NCBI RefSeq assembly: GCF_035594125.1
Contig: NC_087181.1
Coordinates: forward strand, 2,807,501 to 2,871,500
Length of the DNA: 64,000 nucleotides
From: Scylla paramamosain
Lineage: Eukaryota; Arthropoda; Malacostraca; Decapoda; Portunidae
Direction of reading: 5' to 3'
Part shown: positions 31,682 through 48,099 of the stretch, piece after piece
Layout of the letters: each line of letters starts with the position of its first letter
Position numbering within the stretch: position 1 is the first letter of the stretch
The notes under the pieces: generated by a model
The model's database searches: none
Seen by the model: the letters and a program-made list of their open reading frames with translations, nothing else
Told to the model about the DNA's origin: nothing
Program-made: the position numbers and the translations under genes

Positions 31682-31682
<1 letters not shown>
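31351..31682. other. Short unique patch, then G-rich purine sequence
   Basis: 31351-31450 is unique. 31450-31620 is GGGA/GGAAAGG-rich. No gene is seen. Confidence 0.45.
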
Positions 31683-31767
<85 letters not shown>

Positions 31768-31986
31768 TCTTTTTCTTTATTTTATTTTCTTTACTTTTTT
31801 TTTGTTTGACTATTGGTTCTGATTTTCGTTATTGTTCTTGGTTTTCTTGTTCTTATTTTTTTCTACTCTTTCGCCTCCTCTTGTTGTTGTTGTTGTTCTT
31901 CTTCTTCTTCTTTTTTTCTTCTTCTTCTTTTTCTTCTTCTTTTCTTATTTTTCTTCTTTTTCTTCTTCTTCTTATCGTTGTTGTTG

Positions 31987-32068
<82 letters not shown>

Positions 32069-32110
32069 CATTATAATTATTATTATCATCATTATTATTT
32101 TACTACTAGT
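31683..32110. repeat. (GT)n, (GTT)n, (CTT)n and (TTA)n compound
   Basis: (GT)n at 31683-31764, (GTT)n at about 31880-31898, CTT-rich at 31898-31975, (GTT)n at 31976-31991 and (TTA)n at 31990-32069, then decayed ATT/ATC to 32105. Confidence 0.95.
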
Positions 32111-32219
32111 ATTACCTTTACCACTACTACTATTACTCCTACCATTTCTTTCTCCTTGTCTTCCTCCTTTCTTTTCGCATTTTTCTTCAGGCATAGTCTA
32201 GAACAGTTATCATGGCTTC

Positions 32220-32640
32220 CCTTTTCCCTTCCGTACATCGACATCACATCCCTTATACTACTTTCTACTACACTTATAACCCCTGCACCCTGCATAACTC
32301 TACCTTTGTCCATGTAACCCTGCCAGTGCTTTGATATCCCTGCCAAACTCCTAATACTTTATCACATCACCCATAGCCTTGCCACATTCCTCTACCCATG
32401 TCAGTGCCTCAATATCCCTGCCACACTTCTCATACCCCCCTGTCACATCACCGATACCTCTACCAGCGCCTCTGTTACCCTGTCAGTGCCTTCGTATACC
32501 TACCACACCTGTCGTACTCCCTGTCACATCGAGCATACCCTAACCACGGCTTATATGCCCTGAAGCAGCCCCTCTACTCCTGCCAGCGCCCCTGTAACCC
32601 TGTCAGCGCCCCTTGTACCCCTGCCAACACCCCTGCACAT
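32220..32640. repeat. C-rich decayed minisatellite
   Basis: Words such as CCCTGCCACA, CCCTGTCACATC, CCCTGTCAGTGCC and CCTGCCAGCGCCCCTGTA recur about every 15-25 bp from 32280 to 32635. Units are too diverged for a firm period. Confidence 0.7.
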
Positions 32641-32810
32641 AAACAAGAGCGCATGGCAGTAGGAATGAGTGAAGGACGCAGCTATTCTCTCTGTCATACA
32701 TTGTTCCTGCAGTTATTCTCTTGTTTTATTTCATGATTCATGGCACGAGTTTGCGAATCAGTCACTGTAACTTATACTACCACAGTGCTGGTATTTACTG
32801 CGAGTGGTGC
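32641..32810. other. Unique spacer
   Basis: Complex sequence between the C-rich and G-rich arrays. Confidence 0.4.
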
Positions 32811-33205
32811 AGGAAGGTGTGGTAGGGAAGGGTAGGATACGGTAGGGTGGGGTCAGAGCAAGGTAGTGTAGGGTAGAGAAAGGCGGGATAGGGTAGGATA
32901 GGGTTTGGTATGGCAGGATGGGATAGAGAAAGGTGGTGTATATAGAGGTAAAGGGTGTGGTATGGTAGAATAGGATAGGAAAGGGTTAGTTAAAGCAAGA
33001 TATGGTAGAGAAGGGTGTGATGGGGTAGGTTAGAGTATGGCAAAGTTGGATAGAGCAAAGTAGCGTAGAATAGAGAAGGATGTGGTATAGTACGATAGGA
33101 TAGGGGAGGACAGGGCAGGGGAAACAAAGGCAGAGCAAAGCAGGGATGTAGGGTAGAGAAAGGGCAGGGTTGAGCATTGTAGGATAAGATAAAGTAAAGC
33201 AGGAC
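32811..33205. repeat. G-rich decayed GGTAGGGTAGGATA minisatellite
   Basis: GGTAGGG, GGGTAGGATA, GGTAGAGAAGGGTGTG and AGAGAAAGG(T/C)GG words recur from about 32818 to 33205 in 10-60 bp cycles. The words are not arthropod telomeric TTAGG. Confidence 0.75.
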
Positions 33206-33525
33206 AAGACGTTTGCATAATCATTTAGGAAAACCTTACAAGAACCGAACAAATGATCGCTATAAACATTCAAAATACTTCTAATGAGAGTTCCAAGTGT
33301 TTACGAAGCCAAGAGTGACAGTGAAGGACATGCTGTTGATTCATATAACGAACATTTTACTTCATGATCACTTAGGCGAACAGTCCCAAAATGTTGCTCT
33401 CTCTTCATTTTGTCACTCGTGTGAATAATTCATGGAAATTATGATCTTTACATGATTTACATTACAAAGGAATGCAAAGCTCAGTAAATATTGGCTTGTA
33501 GGTATTACAGCTAGTTATTATATAT
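33206..33525. other. AT-rich unique sequence
   Basis: CATAATCATTTAGGAAAACC (33216) and CATGATCACTTAGGCGAACA (33363) are diverged copies about 147 bp apart, suggesting a very old duplication. Nothing else is seen. Confidence 0.45.
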
Positions 33526-33998
<473 letters not shown>

Positions 33999-34554
33999 AA
34001 AAGTGCACGCAACACCAGCATCGCGCGGCACAATTACCATATGAACTAAATAAAGTTGGACGCTGTGTTAAAGTCCTTAGTGTGGAAGGTTCGTGGGGGA
34101 CGCTGGAGTTTTTTGCGAGGTGTTCCTTAGAGGGAGGCGACGGGGGAGAGACCGGGGGGAGGGAAGAGTTTGAGAAGAGGAGGATGGAGGGAAGAGGTGA
34201 GGGAGGGAAGGAAGGGAAGGATGGATGATAACAGTAGTTGAATCTCCCTTCCTTCTCTCTCCCTCTTTCCCTCTCTTTCTCCCTTGGGTCTGGATAATGG
34301 GGATCAGGTTAAAAGGGCGCCTCCCAGAAGAACAGGAGGAGGAGCAGGAGGAGGAAGAGGAGGGGTTGCCAGCGTGAAGCTCTCATCCAGGTACATTAAG
34401 GGAGGGAGGAGTATTGATTCTCGTTTTTGATCCTCCAGTGTTTGTTGTCTCTTGAAACAAACACCATTCGTTTTATCTCTCGCCCTGTCCAACGCTGTGC
34501 AGTGTTTCCTCTTCGTGTCTTTCTTCGCGTTCTGTTATTTAGCGTGTTGTTGGA

Positions 34555-34556
<2 letters not shown>
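33999..34556. other. Unique sequence, purine-rich in part
   Basis: 34110-34225 is GGGAGG-rich and 34322-34362 is GGA-rich. The rest is complex. No exon is recognised. Confidence 0.45.
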
Positions 34557-36240
<1,684 letters not shown>

Positions 36241-37010
36241 GCTCGCTGTACACCTCTATGAATACATTTTCCCCACGAGTGCGCCTTCCCTACCCCCTAT
36301 CAGCACCTCTCCCCTCCCCTCCCCCTCCCCCTTTTCCACTCTTCCTCCCCTTTTCCACACTCACCGCCCCGTCCGACCCTTCTCTCCATTTCTTCTCCCC
36401 ATTTCACTCCTCCCCCTTACTTTTGCCTCCATCACACCCCGCTCCCCTCGCCCCTCCGTTTTTCCTTCTTCCCTCACTGCCTCCCCTCTATCGTTCTCCC
36501 CTTTCTTTCCTAACTGCCTCGCTCCTCCCCTCTTCCTTCCTCCCTTCCTCCTCATATCGCTTCCCCACACCTTCCTCTCTCTCTCCCCTCTCTCATCACA
36601 CCCACCTCTCCCTCAATCCAAATATCTCCCCTTCAGGCGATCCCCTTCTCTATCGCGTCCCCTCTTCCCTCCTTCCCCTCCTCCCTCCTTCCCTCCCCAT
36701 CATCATCTCCCTTCGTTATTCTCCCCTCAGCTCATTTCTCTTCTCCCCCCTTTTCCTCCCCGTGCTCCTTTTTTTCCTAAATTTTCCCTTCCATCCCTCA
36801 TCCCCGTGTTCTTTTAGTCTCATTCTTCTCCCAAATATTCTCTTCTCTCTGTTCCTTTTCTTCCGTGTTCCTCCCTCCTTCCCTCCCTCCCTCCCGCCCT
36901 GCCGCCCTGATCCCTTCCTCTCTGCCTCTGCTCTGTCCCTCACCTTTTTTAGCCTCCCTTCCTACCTTCCTCTCATCCTCCCTCCATCTCCCTCCGTCTC
37001 TCCCGCTTGG
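36241..37010. other. C-rich pyrimidine tract
   Basis: About 750 bp with very few purines on the + strand, made of CTCCCC, TTCCCTCC and CCCTTC words. It is not a clean repeat. Pro/Ser/Leu frames are compositional. Confidence 0.7.
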
Positions 37011-37062
37011 GGTACACTAAGCTCTTGAAGCTGAGGCTTATGTACGATGCTGGTGGAGTGGG

Positions 37063-37169
<107 letters not shown>

Positions 37170-37280
37170 GTTTAGTTTCCACGTCATTGTTGTTCGGACT
37201 TAAACTTTCTCGACGGGTTGCATCTTCAATGTTCAGTGACGTCATCGCCGCGTTTTTTTTTCTCACTGGCGCTACTCGAC

Positions 37281-37675
<395 letters not shown>

Positions 37676-37676
37676 C

Positions 37677-37868
37677 GCCTCCTCTCCTCGCCTGCCGGAG
37701 TGACCCGCTGGCCTAATGGAGCCTCTCTGCCAACTTCTCCATACAGGAATTTAATAACGCCCCGTAGGCCGTGCCCCCAACGAAGGCCATTAGGCGTGCA
37801 TGGCTGCGTGACCTGCTCATGGCCCTCCGAGGAGCCCTGCGCCCTTGTCTCCTTATTGGGCCTCATCA
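37677..37868. other. Unique island
   Basis: Complex, CpG-containing sequence with paired GGCCTAATGGAG and GGCCATTAGGCG words. Candidate non-coding element. Confidence 0.35.
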
Positions 37869-38212
37869 TCATGTCCTTTCCTCTTCCTCCTCCTCCTTAT
37901 CCTTCTCCTTCTCCTCCTCCTCCTCCTCCTCCTCCTCCTCCTCCTCCTCCTCCTCCTCTTCCTCTTCCTCTTCCTCTTCCTCTTCCTCCTCCTCCTCCTC
38001 CTCCGCCTCCTCTTCCTTGTTCCTTGCTATTATTTTCCCAGTCTTCCCCTCCCTCCCTCCTCATCTTCCTTAGTTGTCTTCTTCACCTCTTCCTCCTCTT
38101 CTCCCTCCTTATCTTCCTGCTCTTCCACCTCCTCCTCCCAGCTTATTTAATGTGTTTGATGCTGCTTGGTTTTTAGCATCCTATTTTTTTCGTCGTCTTT
38201 TTTCTTCTTCTT

Positions 38213-38243
<31 letters not shown>

Positions 38244-38252
38244 TTATTCTTC

Positions 38253-38307
<55 letters not shown>

Positions 38308-38344
38308 CATTATTATTATTATTATTTTATTATTATCATTATTA

Positions 38345-38387
<43 letters not shown>

Positions 38388-38395
38388 CAATGTTG
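37869..38395. repeat. (TCC)n, (CTT)n and (TTA)n array
   Basis: (TCC)n and TCCTCT mixture at 37877-38010, pyrimidine spacer to 38150, (TTC)n at 38201-38240, and (TTA)n with TCA interruptions at 38250-38388. Confidence 0.95.
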
Positions 38396-40340
<1,945 letters not shown>

Positions 40341-41090
40341 GTTGTACTTCATTTTGCACTCACGACAAAGCTGGAGGTATGAAAGGTTAACTTGTTCATA
40401 GATAAGATATGCACTTCATTCGTTCCTGAGATTTAGTGAGTCATGCAATGAAGAAAATGAAACAGAGAGGCTAACTTATAGATAATTGAGTTATGCACTT
40501 TATTCATTCATGGAACTTAGAAGGTAATGCAGGAAGAATAGTAAACAATGAGGAAAGATTGTAAAATAGTATACTGCTTCTCACTTCTGTCGTGTTGTCT
40601 GACTTGGTCAAAACTGCTTAAAGTAAAAAGGAAAAGAGTCTTAAATAAATATGTCGTAGTACACTTCATTCATTCATGGAACGCAGTGAAAGTAACGCAG
40701 AAAATAGTCAATAGATATGCTCGTAAATGAATAAATTATATGGAAACACATCATTCATTATTGTGACTTAGTGAGTGTAACTAAGAAAAAAAGAAACTTG
40801 TAAATAAATAAAGTGTATCAGACACTCCACTCAGTCTAACTCTTTCGTAAGAGGAACGGCAAAAAAAAAAGTTCACAGATTAGTAAACAGTTTCATACAT
40901 TCCATTCATTCCTGCGTCTTAAAGAGAAGTAACACAAACAACAAAGTAAACAAAGTAAACACATGAATTAATGAACTCTCTCGTAACTCTTCATTCATTC
41001 GTTTGACTTGTAAGAGTTTGACACACACAAAAATCGTAAATTCATATACTTGTAAATAAATAACCTGTCTCCAATTTACTTCGTCCATCC
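40341..41090. repeat. Decayed satellite, about 83-bp unit, nine copies
   Basis: Each unit carries ACTTCATTCATTC.TGGAAC followed by TTAGTGA..GTAA(C/T)GCAG, AAAA(T/G)A and GTAAATAAATAA. The CTTCATT anchor falls near 40414, 40498, 40580, 40663, 40750, 40824, 40903, 40989 and 41078, that is at 74-89 bp intervals. Divergence is high. Confidence 0.85.
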
Positions 41091-41345
41091 TAACTGCAGA
41101 ATATTAATTGAATTTATGAATAGAAGTGATAGATGTGAATACACGTGATTCATTTTGCAGCTTCCCTTGTGTTCCTGTGTCCGTACGTCACAAGCAGTTT
41201 CGCATGAGAGTAACACACTTTTAACTGAAGAATATTAGTTATATGGATAGGGACGCTAGTTGAATACAGGCGTGTATGTTTTATCTTCTACCTCCCTCTA
41301 TGTTTTAATGTTCGTATGTTTCAAACTACTTTATGTGAAATTTAC
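41091..41345. repeat. Tandem duplication, period 131 bp, with SINE-like words
   Basis: TAACTGCAGAATATTAATTG (41091) and TAACTGAAGAATATTAGTTA (41222) start two diverged units. Both continue GAATACA(C/G)GCGTG-like, then a pyrimidine segment (TTGCAGCTTCCCTTGTGTTC in unit 1), then a TATGTT/TACGT tail. Unit 1 shares TTGCAGCTTCCCTT with the tailed fragment at 27599-27675. Confidence 0.7.
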
Positions 41346-41399
41346 ACAAGGACTGCCATTATAAAGTGTTACTGCACTCTTATTGAAGCACATCAAAAC

Positions 41400-41615
41400 A
41401 TAATTTTTCTCCTACGTATGCATCGTTTTCTAGATTACCTTATTTTGTACATAACAGAATTATTGGGAGAACAAAACAGTAATGTTATACTTCTGTCTCA
41501 TATTGTAATTTTGTTCTCCTACATATGCATTATTTCCTAGATTACCTTATTCTTCACGTGGGAGAATTATTGAGAGAAAATAGTGAGCAGTATTGTAATT
41601 TTGTCTGCTGCAAGT
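41400..41615. repeat. Tandem duplication, period 105 bp
   Basis: TAATTTTTCTCCTACGTATG then CATCGTTTTCTAGATTACC (41401) is repeated as TAATTTTGTTCTCCTACATA then TGCATTATTTCCTAGATTAC (41506). Both continue to CTTATT, GAATTATTG(G/A)GAGA and CAGTA(A/T)TG. A partial third unit begins at 41596. Confidence 0.88.
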
Positions 41616-41685
41616 GCTTCTATGCGAGAGATGCCAATAGTTTTCATATTTTCTGAGTTAAATTTTAGTATGGAGTTCAATACAA

Positions 41686-41776
41686 GTTTTTTTTTTTTTT
41701 TTTAAGCATCGGTAGACCACTTCAAGATAGTGGCCTGTACCACTACCACCACCACCACCACCACCACCACCACCAC
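41686..41776. repeat. Poly-T and (ACC)n
   Basis: T-run at 41687-41703 and (CCA/ACC)n at 41741-41776. Confidence 0.9.
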
Positions 41777-41924
41777 TAAGGGGAAGGCGACGCTAGCTAT
41801 TCTCAGCTGAACTGGACATTATTCTGTGAACATAACGGAGTCCGGTTACCCATACGTTAGCCAAATTGCACATTGTCTGATATGTATTACCTTGAACGAC
41901 TTGGGAATGCCACCTAGCAGTACT

Positions 41925-42716
<792 letters not shown>

Positions 42717-42738
42717 CACACACACACACACACACACA

Positions 42739-42831
<93 letters not shown>

Positions 42832-42957
42832 TTACTGTATTATTATTATTTTTTTTCTTATGCTGCATTTTTCATTCCTTTAAACTTACCTTTTTGCCTG
42901 TCACTATTTATCTGTCCATCCATGTCTGTCTGTCTGTTTGTTTATCTCTTTTTCGAA

Positions 42958-43017
<60 letters not shown>

Positions 43018-43055
43018 GTTATTATTATCAGTATTATTATTATTATTTACTATCG
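42717..43055. repeat. (CA)n, (CT)n and (TTA)n cluster
   Basis: (CA)n at 42717-42739, (CT)n at 42742-42829 and (TTA)n at 42958-43017 with decayed units to 43050. The intervening sequence is T-rich with TGTC tetramers. Confidence 0.95.
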
Positions 43056-43274
43056 ATACATTGCTCAGTTCATTATACGATGCATTAAAGACAGCGAAGG
43101 GAATATACTTACATACACAGCGTAGATAAATCAACCTGTTAAATTTTTATCGCCCAGAAAGTAAGGTTGAAAATTCCGCGCCACTTGTACTGAATAAAAT
43201 AATAGCGCGTCTCTAAATTATTAAGGACGCCTGAATCGATTCCTGCAACTTGAGAGCAGTATAAATCATCCCAC
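43056..43274. other. Unique sequence
   Basis: Complex AT-moderate sequence. Nothing is recognised. Confidence 0.4.
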
Positions 43275-44333
<1,059 letters not shown>

Positions 44334-44951
44334 CATGAAGTATTATCACCATCACAAGCAGAAGATAAATATAAATAAAAGCAAACACAATAAGACATGT
44401 CATCATATTCTATTTTACTTATTCGTTTACCTTATTTTTTTATCTTTTTTTATAGCGGGGTTTAACGACTGTCTAAATCACACGAACACTTTGTCAAGCA
44501 CAGAAAGCATTATTACCATCACAAATAGAAGAAAAAATATACAAACATTAAAAAAAAAGCCCACTAACATACCTTATTCTATTATATTTTACTTGTATAT
44601 TTTCTTATGGCTTGTTTCACGTCTCTTAATCACACCAAAATCTACCAAACCCACACAAAACATGAAGTAGCATCACCATCACAAGCAGAAGAAAAATGTA
44701 AATAAAAGAAACACAATAAGACGTCATCATATTATGTTTCACTTACTCCTTTACCTAATTTTCTTATAGCGGGTTTAACGACTGTCTAAATCACACGAAC
44801 ACTTTAAGCACAGAAGGTATTATCATCATCACCGGCAGAAGAAAAAACTATCATACCAACATGAAAAAAGTAACATCTGATTCTATTCAATTTTACTTAT
44901 TTATTTATTTATGGCTTGTTTCACCAAAATATATCAGACCCCACACAAAAC
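44334..44951. repeat. Nested tandem duplication: 327-bp unit made of two half-units
   Basis: Unit A (44334-44660) and unit B (44661-44951) both begin CATGAAGTA..ATCACCATCA. They share AAACACAATAAGAC, GGTTTAACGACTGTCTAAAT, CACACGAACACTTT, ATGGCTTGTTTCAC and CCACACAAAACA. Inside each, the first half (CATGAAGTATTATCACCATC) and second half (CAGAAAGCATTATTACCATC) are themselves diverged copies about 150-170 bp apart, so four half-units exist. This implies two successive duplication rounds. Confidence 0.9.
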
Positions 44952-45351
44952 AAACCAATACGGAAGACCCATTAACACCCACGCGACAGAAACACAACCA
45001 CACGAACAAATAACTAAACAGAATCTCGCCCGTTAACTCAGATAACAAAGAAACCCTCCCGTAGGTGATACAAGGTGCAATATAATACAATTACTTTAAT
45101 GAAGAATGCCATTTTATATTTTTTCTCTTATTCCCAGAACGAAACTTAATGTAAACAGTAGCTGGAGGGCGAGCGAGAGAGAAGGTCAAGGGGTGCACGG
45201 GAGGAAGGGAGAGAGGAGGATAAGAGGAGGAGGGACGAGGAGGAGGAGGGAGAGATAAGAAGAGAGGGGAGAGGGAGAAGGGAGGAGGAAGACAAGAGGA
45301 GAAGAAGACGTGCTAAGAGGGAGAATGAGAATGGAGTGCAGAGAGGACGGA

Positions 45352-45353
<2 letters not shown>
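44952..45353. other. A-rich then purine-rich sequence
   Basis: 45170-45350 is A/G-rich (GGAGGA, AGAGGG). The rest is A-rich unique. No gene is seen. Confidence 0.45.
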
Positions 45354-45430
<77 letters not shown>

Positions 45431-45519
45431 GAAGAGGAGTCATTTTTGATGGATTTGTGGAGACGAGCGTGGAATAATTCATTGTTTCATCCACTTAGTG
45501 CTCTCTCTCTCTCTCTCTC

Positions 45520-45595
<76 letters not shown>

Positions 45596-45617
45596 GGTGC
45601 CTGTTTGTAGGTTTGTC

Positions 45618-45705
<88 letters not shown>

Positions 45706-45709
45706 CGCG
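45354..45709. repeat. (GA)n ... (CT)n ... (GT)n-(GC)n
   Basis: (GA)n at 45354-45427 (two phase breaks), (CT)n at 45501-45595 with breaks, (GT)n of about 78 bp at 45621-45698 running into (GC)n at 45698-45709. GA and CT arms are complementary. The GT-GC run is an alternating purine-pyrimidine stretch of nearly 90 bp. Confidence 0.96.
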
Positions 45710-45962
45710 AGGAGAGCCAGGGCAGTGTGGGAGTCGCCATGGACTTGATGAAGGAGCGAGAATGAACGAGGCTGGTCAGGATGCAAGCAGTACGTCTTTC
45801 CTTGGCGCTGCTGAAGGGGAGGGGTGCGCCAGGTGGAGGAAGGGATGCGCACCCCCCCCCCTCCTCCTCCTCTTCTCCTCCTCCTGGCCAGCTCTCTGTC
45901 TCTCTTGTCTTTCCTCCTTGCTGTAGCTCTCTGTGTTTCTATCTGGAATTTGCGTCCCAAGC
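45710..45962. other. Unique patch with C-run and (TCC)n
   Basis: Complex sequence. CACCCCCCCCCCTCC lies near 45850-45866. Confidence 0.4.
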
Positions 45963-45994
45963 CATCTCTCTCTCTCTCTCCTCTCCTCTCTCTC

Positions 45995-46060
<66 letters not shown>

Positions 46061-46067
46061 CTCTCTT

Positions 46068-46146
<79 letters not shown>
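45963..46146. repeat. (CT)n-(CA)n
   Basis: (CT)n with CTCCTCT breaks at 45965-46080, joined directly to (CA)n at 46081-46146. Confidence 0.96.
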
Positions 46147-46148
<2 letters not shown>

Positions 46149-47132
46149 GATATACTGTAAATTCAATACCAGGAGAGCAGGCAACAATTATAACACATTT
46201 AATGGGGTTTTATCTCAGCGTCTGCGCCTCGGAATATGGAGTACAGAATAGTAAAACCATGAATAGCGAAGCTGGCAGCGGATAAATTGAATGGCGGCCG
46301 TGAGTTGAAGATGTAATGCAGTAGAGCGTCCAGCGAGGATAAGCGATTGTGAGAGTGCGGCGCGAGACCCAGCCTGGCACACTCCCAGACTCCCCACACA
46401 CGTCGTTTCGCTCCGCTGTCCCTCGCTCAAACCTCTCGCTTTTAATCGCGTTGCATCGTTAACTACTAAACTGCCTCGTCAGGTGGAAGGTATCTAGGGT
46501 ATAGGGCGCAGTTCAGGAGTGCTCTGCGAGGCGGTATGCTAGCGGAGGAGCAAATCGTGGGCGAAAGACTGGGAGTGTGAAGATGCGTCTCGTGGGAGCC
46601 TCTGGTGGGAACCTCGCCAGCAACACTCGTCCTCGAGATTAAATATCATTGCCAGTCATGTTACCAGGGATTCGGGAAGGCACGGCACGGTTTGGCTGCA
46701 GGACGCATTGTAACTTTAAAGTTCCACAGCGGCAGTTGGGCAAGTTTAAAGTTGAGGCTTTGTGGTGAGAGGTGGCGTTGTGAGGGTGGCGTTGTGAGAG
46801 TGAGTGGGTGGCGTGGGTGTCGAGGGAGGGAGGAACGCTCGGCTCAAAAAGCACTCCCACACTCCCACACTCCCACTTCCTCCAAATCTAGCCACGCACC
46901 GACTGGGAATATTTATGACATGAACTTATATTTGCGTTAAGTTTGCGAGGTGCTTCAGTCTTCCCCTCGCGAGACGCATCGACTGATTAAAAGCAAGAAG
47001 GAAATGATGATGTTAAACTCTCGGAGTAATCATCTTTAATAGGATTAGATCTCAGTATAAAGAAGGATAGCGCAGTGTATCCTCCACTTAAAAAGGATGA
47101 ATTTGGTGTAGCAGTATGAGCTTGGCTGAGGC
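46147..47132. other. Unique CpG-containing sequence
   Basis: The longest repeat-poor stretch upstream of the exon. A local GTGGCGTTGTGAGGGTGGCG repeat lies at 46771-46815. The minus-strand short frames overlap one another and have no family resemblance. It may hold regulatory DNA, but nothing specific is recognised. Confidence 0.45.
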
Positions 47133-47133
47133 T

Positions 47134-47205
<72 letters not shown>
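47133..47205. repeat. (GT)n microsatellite upstream of the exon
   Basis: 73 bp of pure GT, ending 894 bp before the exon at 48100. It is GU-rich in the inferred pre-mRNA. Confidence 0.97.
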
Positions 47206-47206
<1 letters not shown>

Positions 47207-48066
47207 AAGCTGTTCTCCACACACAACACTGCAGGAGGAGGCCGCGCCAGCTCGCCAGCCTCGGGACATGCTGTCTAGTATTACACTTTTCAGAATTAAA
47301 CATTTCCCTGATGAAAAATGTTGAAATTAATTGTGAATTTCACTGGCGGCGACAACGTGACTGAACATCAATATGTGCGAGGGAGTTTCATCCGACAAAC
47401 GCTGCGTCTAATTAAAAGAGAAGCGAGTGTATTGTGCCGCCAGCGACAGTGCGAGGGACGGTGCTCGTCAGTGTGCGCGCCTCTACACCCAAGGAGGTTT
47501 ATGTGTTGTGTGTAGAGTGTAGACCCCGTTTCCCGTTTTCGTTTCCCCTTCTACTATGCCTTGAACCGCTCTGCCCTGCTCTGCCCTCGACAGCTGACAG
47601 CGAGATAAATTTCAACTTAACTTGCTGTCAGCGGGACTCCTCGGAGACCCTCGTCCTTCTCCTGCCCCGAGGCATCCCCCGCGGGCTCCGCCGGGTCATC
47701 AGCTCCTCAGCCACCAGCCCCTCACCACCACCACTTTAAGCCTCACTCAAAAATATCAGGCCGGCGACCGTGCGGCGGTGGCAGTGTCGCCGGAGCAATA
47801 TCCACACACTTTGCCAGGTAATATTTTCAATGACCTCATTATCCATTATGTACCTTCATGCGCATGGGGCTAAAAAGGCTCTTAACCTTATATACCCTGG
47901 GAAAAAGCGTGATTACCCCATCCCCCGAGACAGGAGTTTGCTCTTGACAACCTGCATTTTTGAGTCTCCTCCCGGCTGTCTTCCTTGCCTACCCCCGCCA
48001 CGGCAGTCTCGCCCCTAACCCGCCTGGGCAGTGAGGGGCCACTCACCTATGCAGTGTATGTAATCA
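47206..48066 (+). other. Intron segment immediately upstream of the CELF/Bruno exon
   Basis: Complex CpG-bearing sequence. CACACTTTGCCAG|GTAATA at about 47805-47822 has both acceptor- and donor-like halves but a poor pyrimidine tract. Several short frames (47434, 47622, 47770) have no recognisable family and are not called. Confidence 0.5.
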
Positions 48067-48099
48067 TTAGGCTCACATTTGTTCTTTTCTTCTTTGCAG
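48067..48099 (+). promoter_or_regulatory. 3' splice site of the CELF/Bruno exon
   Basis: A pyrimidine-rich run (TTTGTTCTTTTCTTCTTTG) is followed by CAG at 48097-48099. AATCATT or GGCTCAC just upstream (48062-48076) could supply the branchpoint. The exon starts in phase 0 with ATG. Confidence 0.85.

Noticed and set aside
32811..33205. Interstitial telomere
   Set aside because: The GGTAGGG/GGATA words are not TTAGG arrays and the spacing is irregular.
44334..44951. CRISPR-like array or LTR pair
   Set aside because: Units are long, diverged and nested. The DNA is eukaryotic. No LTR termini, primer-binding site or coding interior are present.
47805..47825. Third back-to-back splice site (TTTGCCAG|GTAATA)
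   Set aside because: The donor is fair, but the upstream tract is rich in A and lacks a continuous pyrimidine run.
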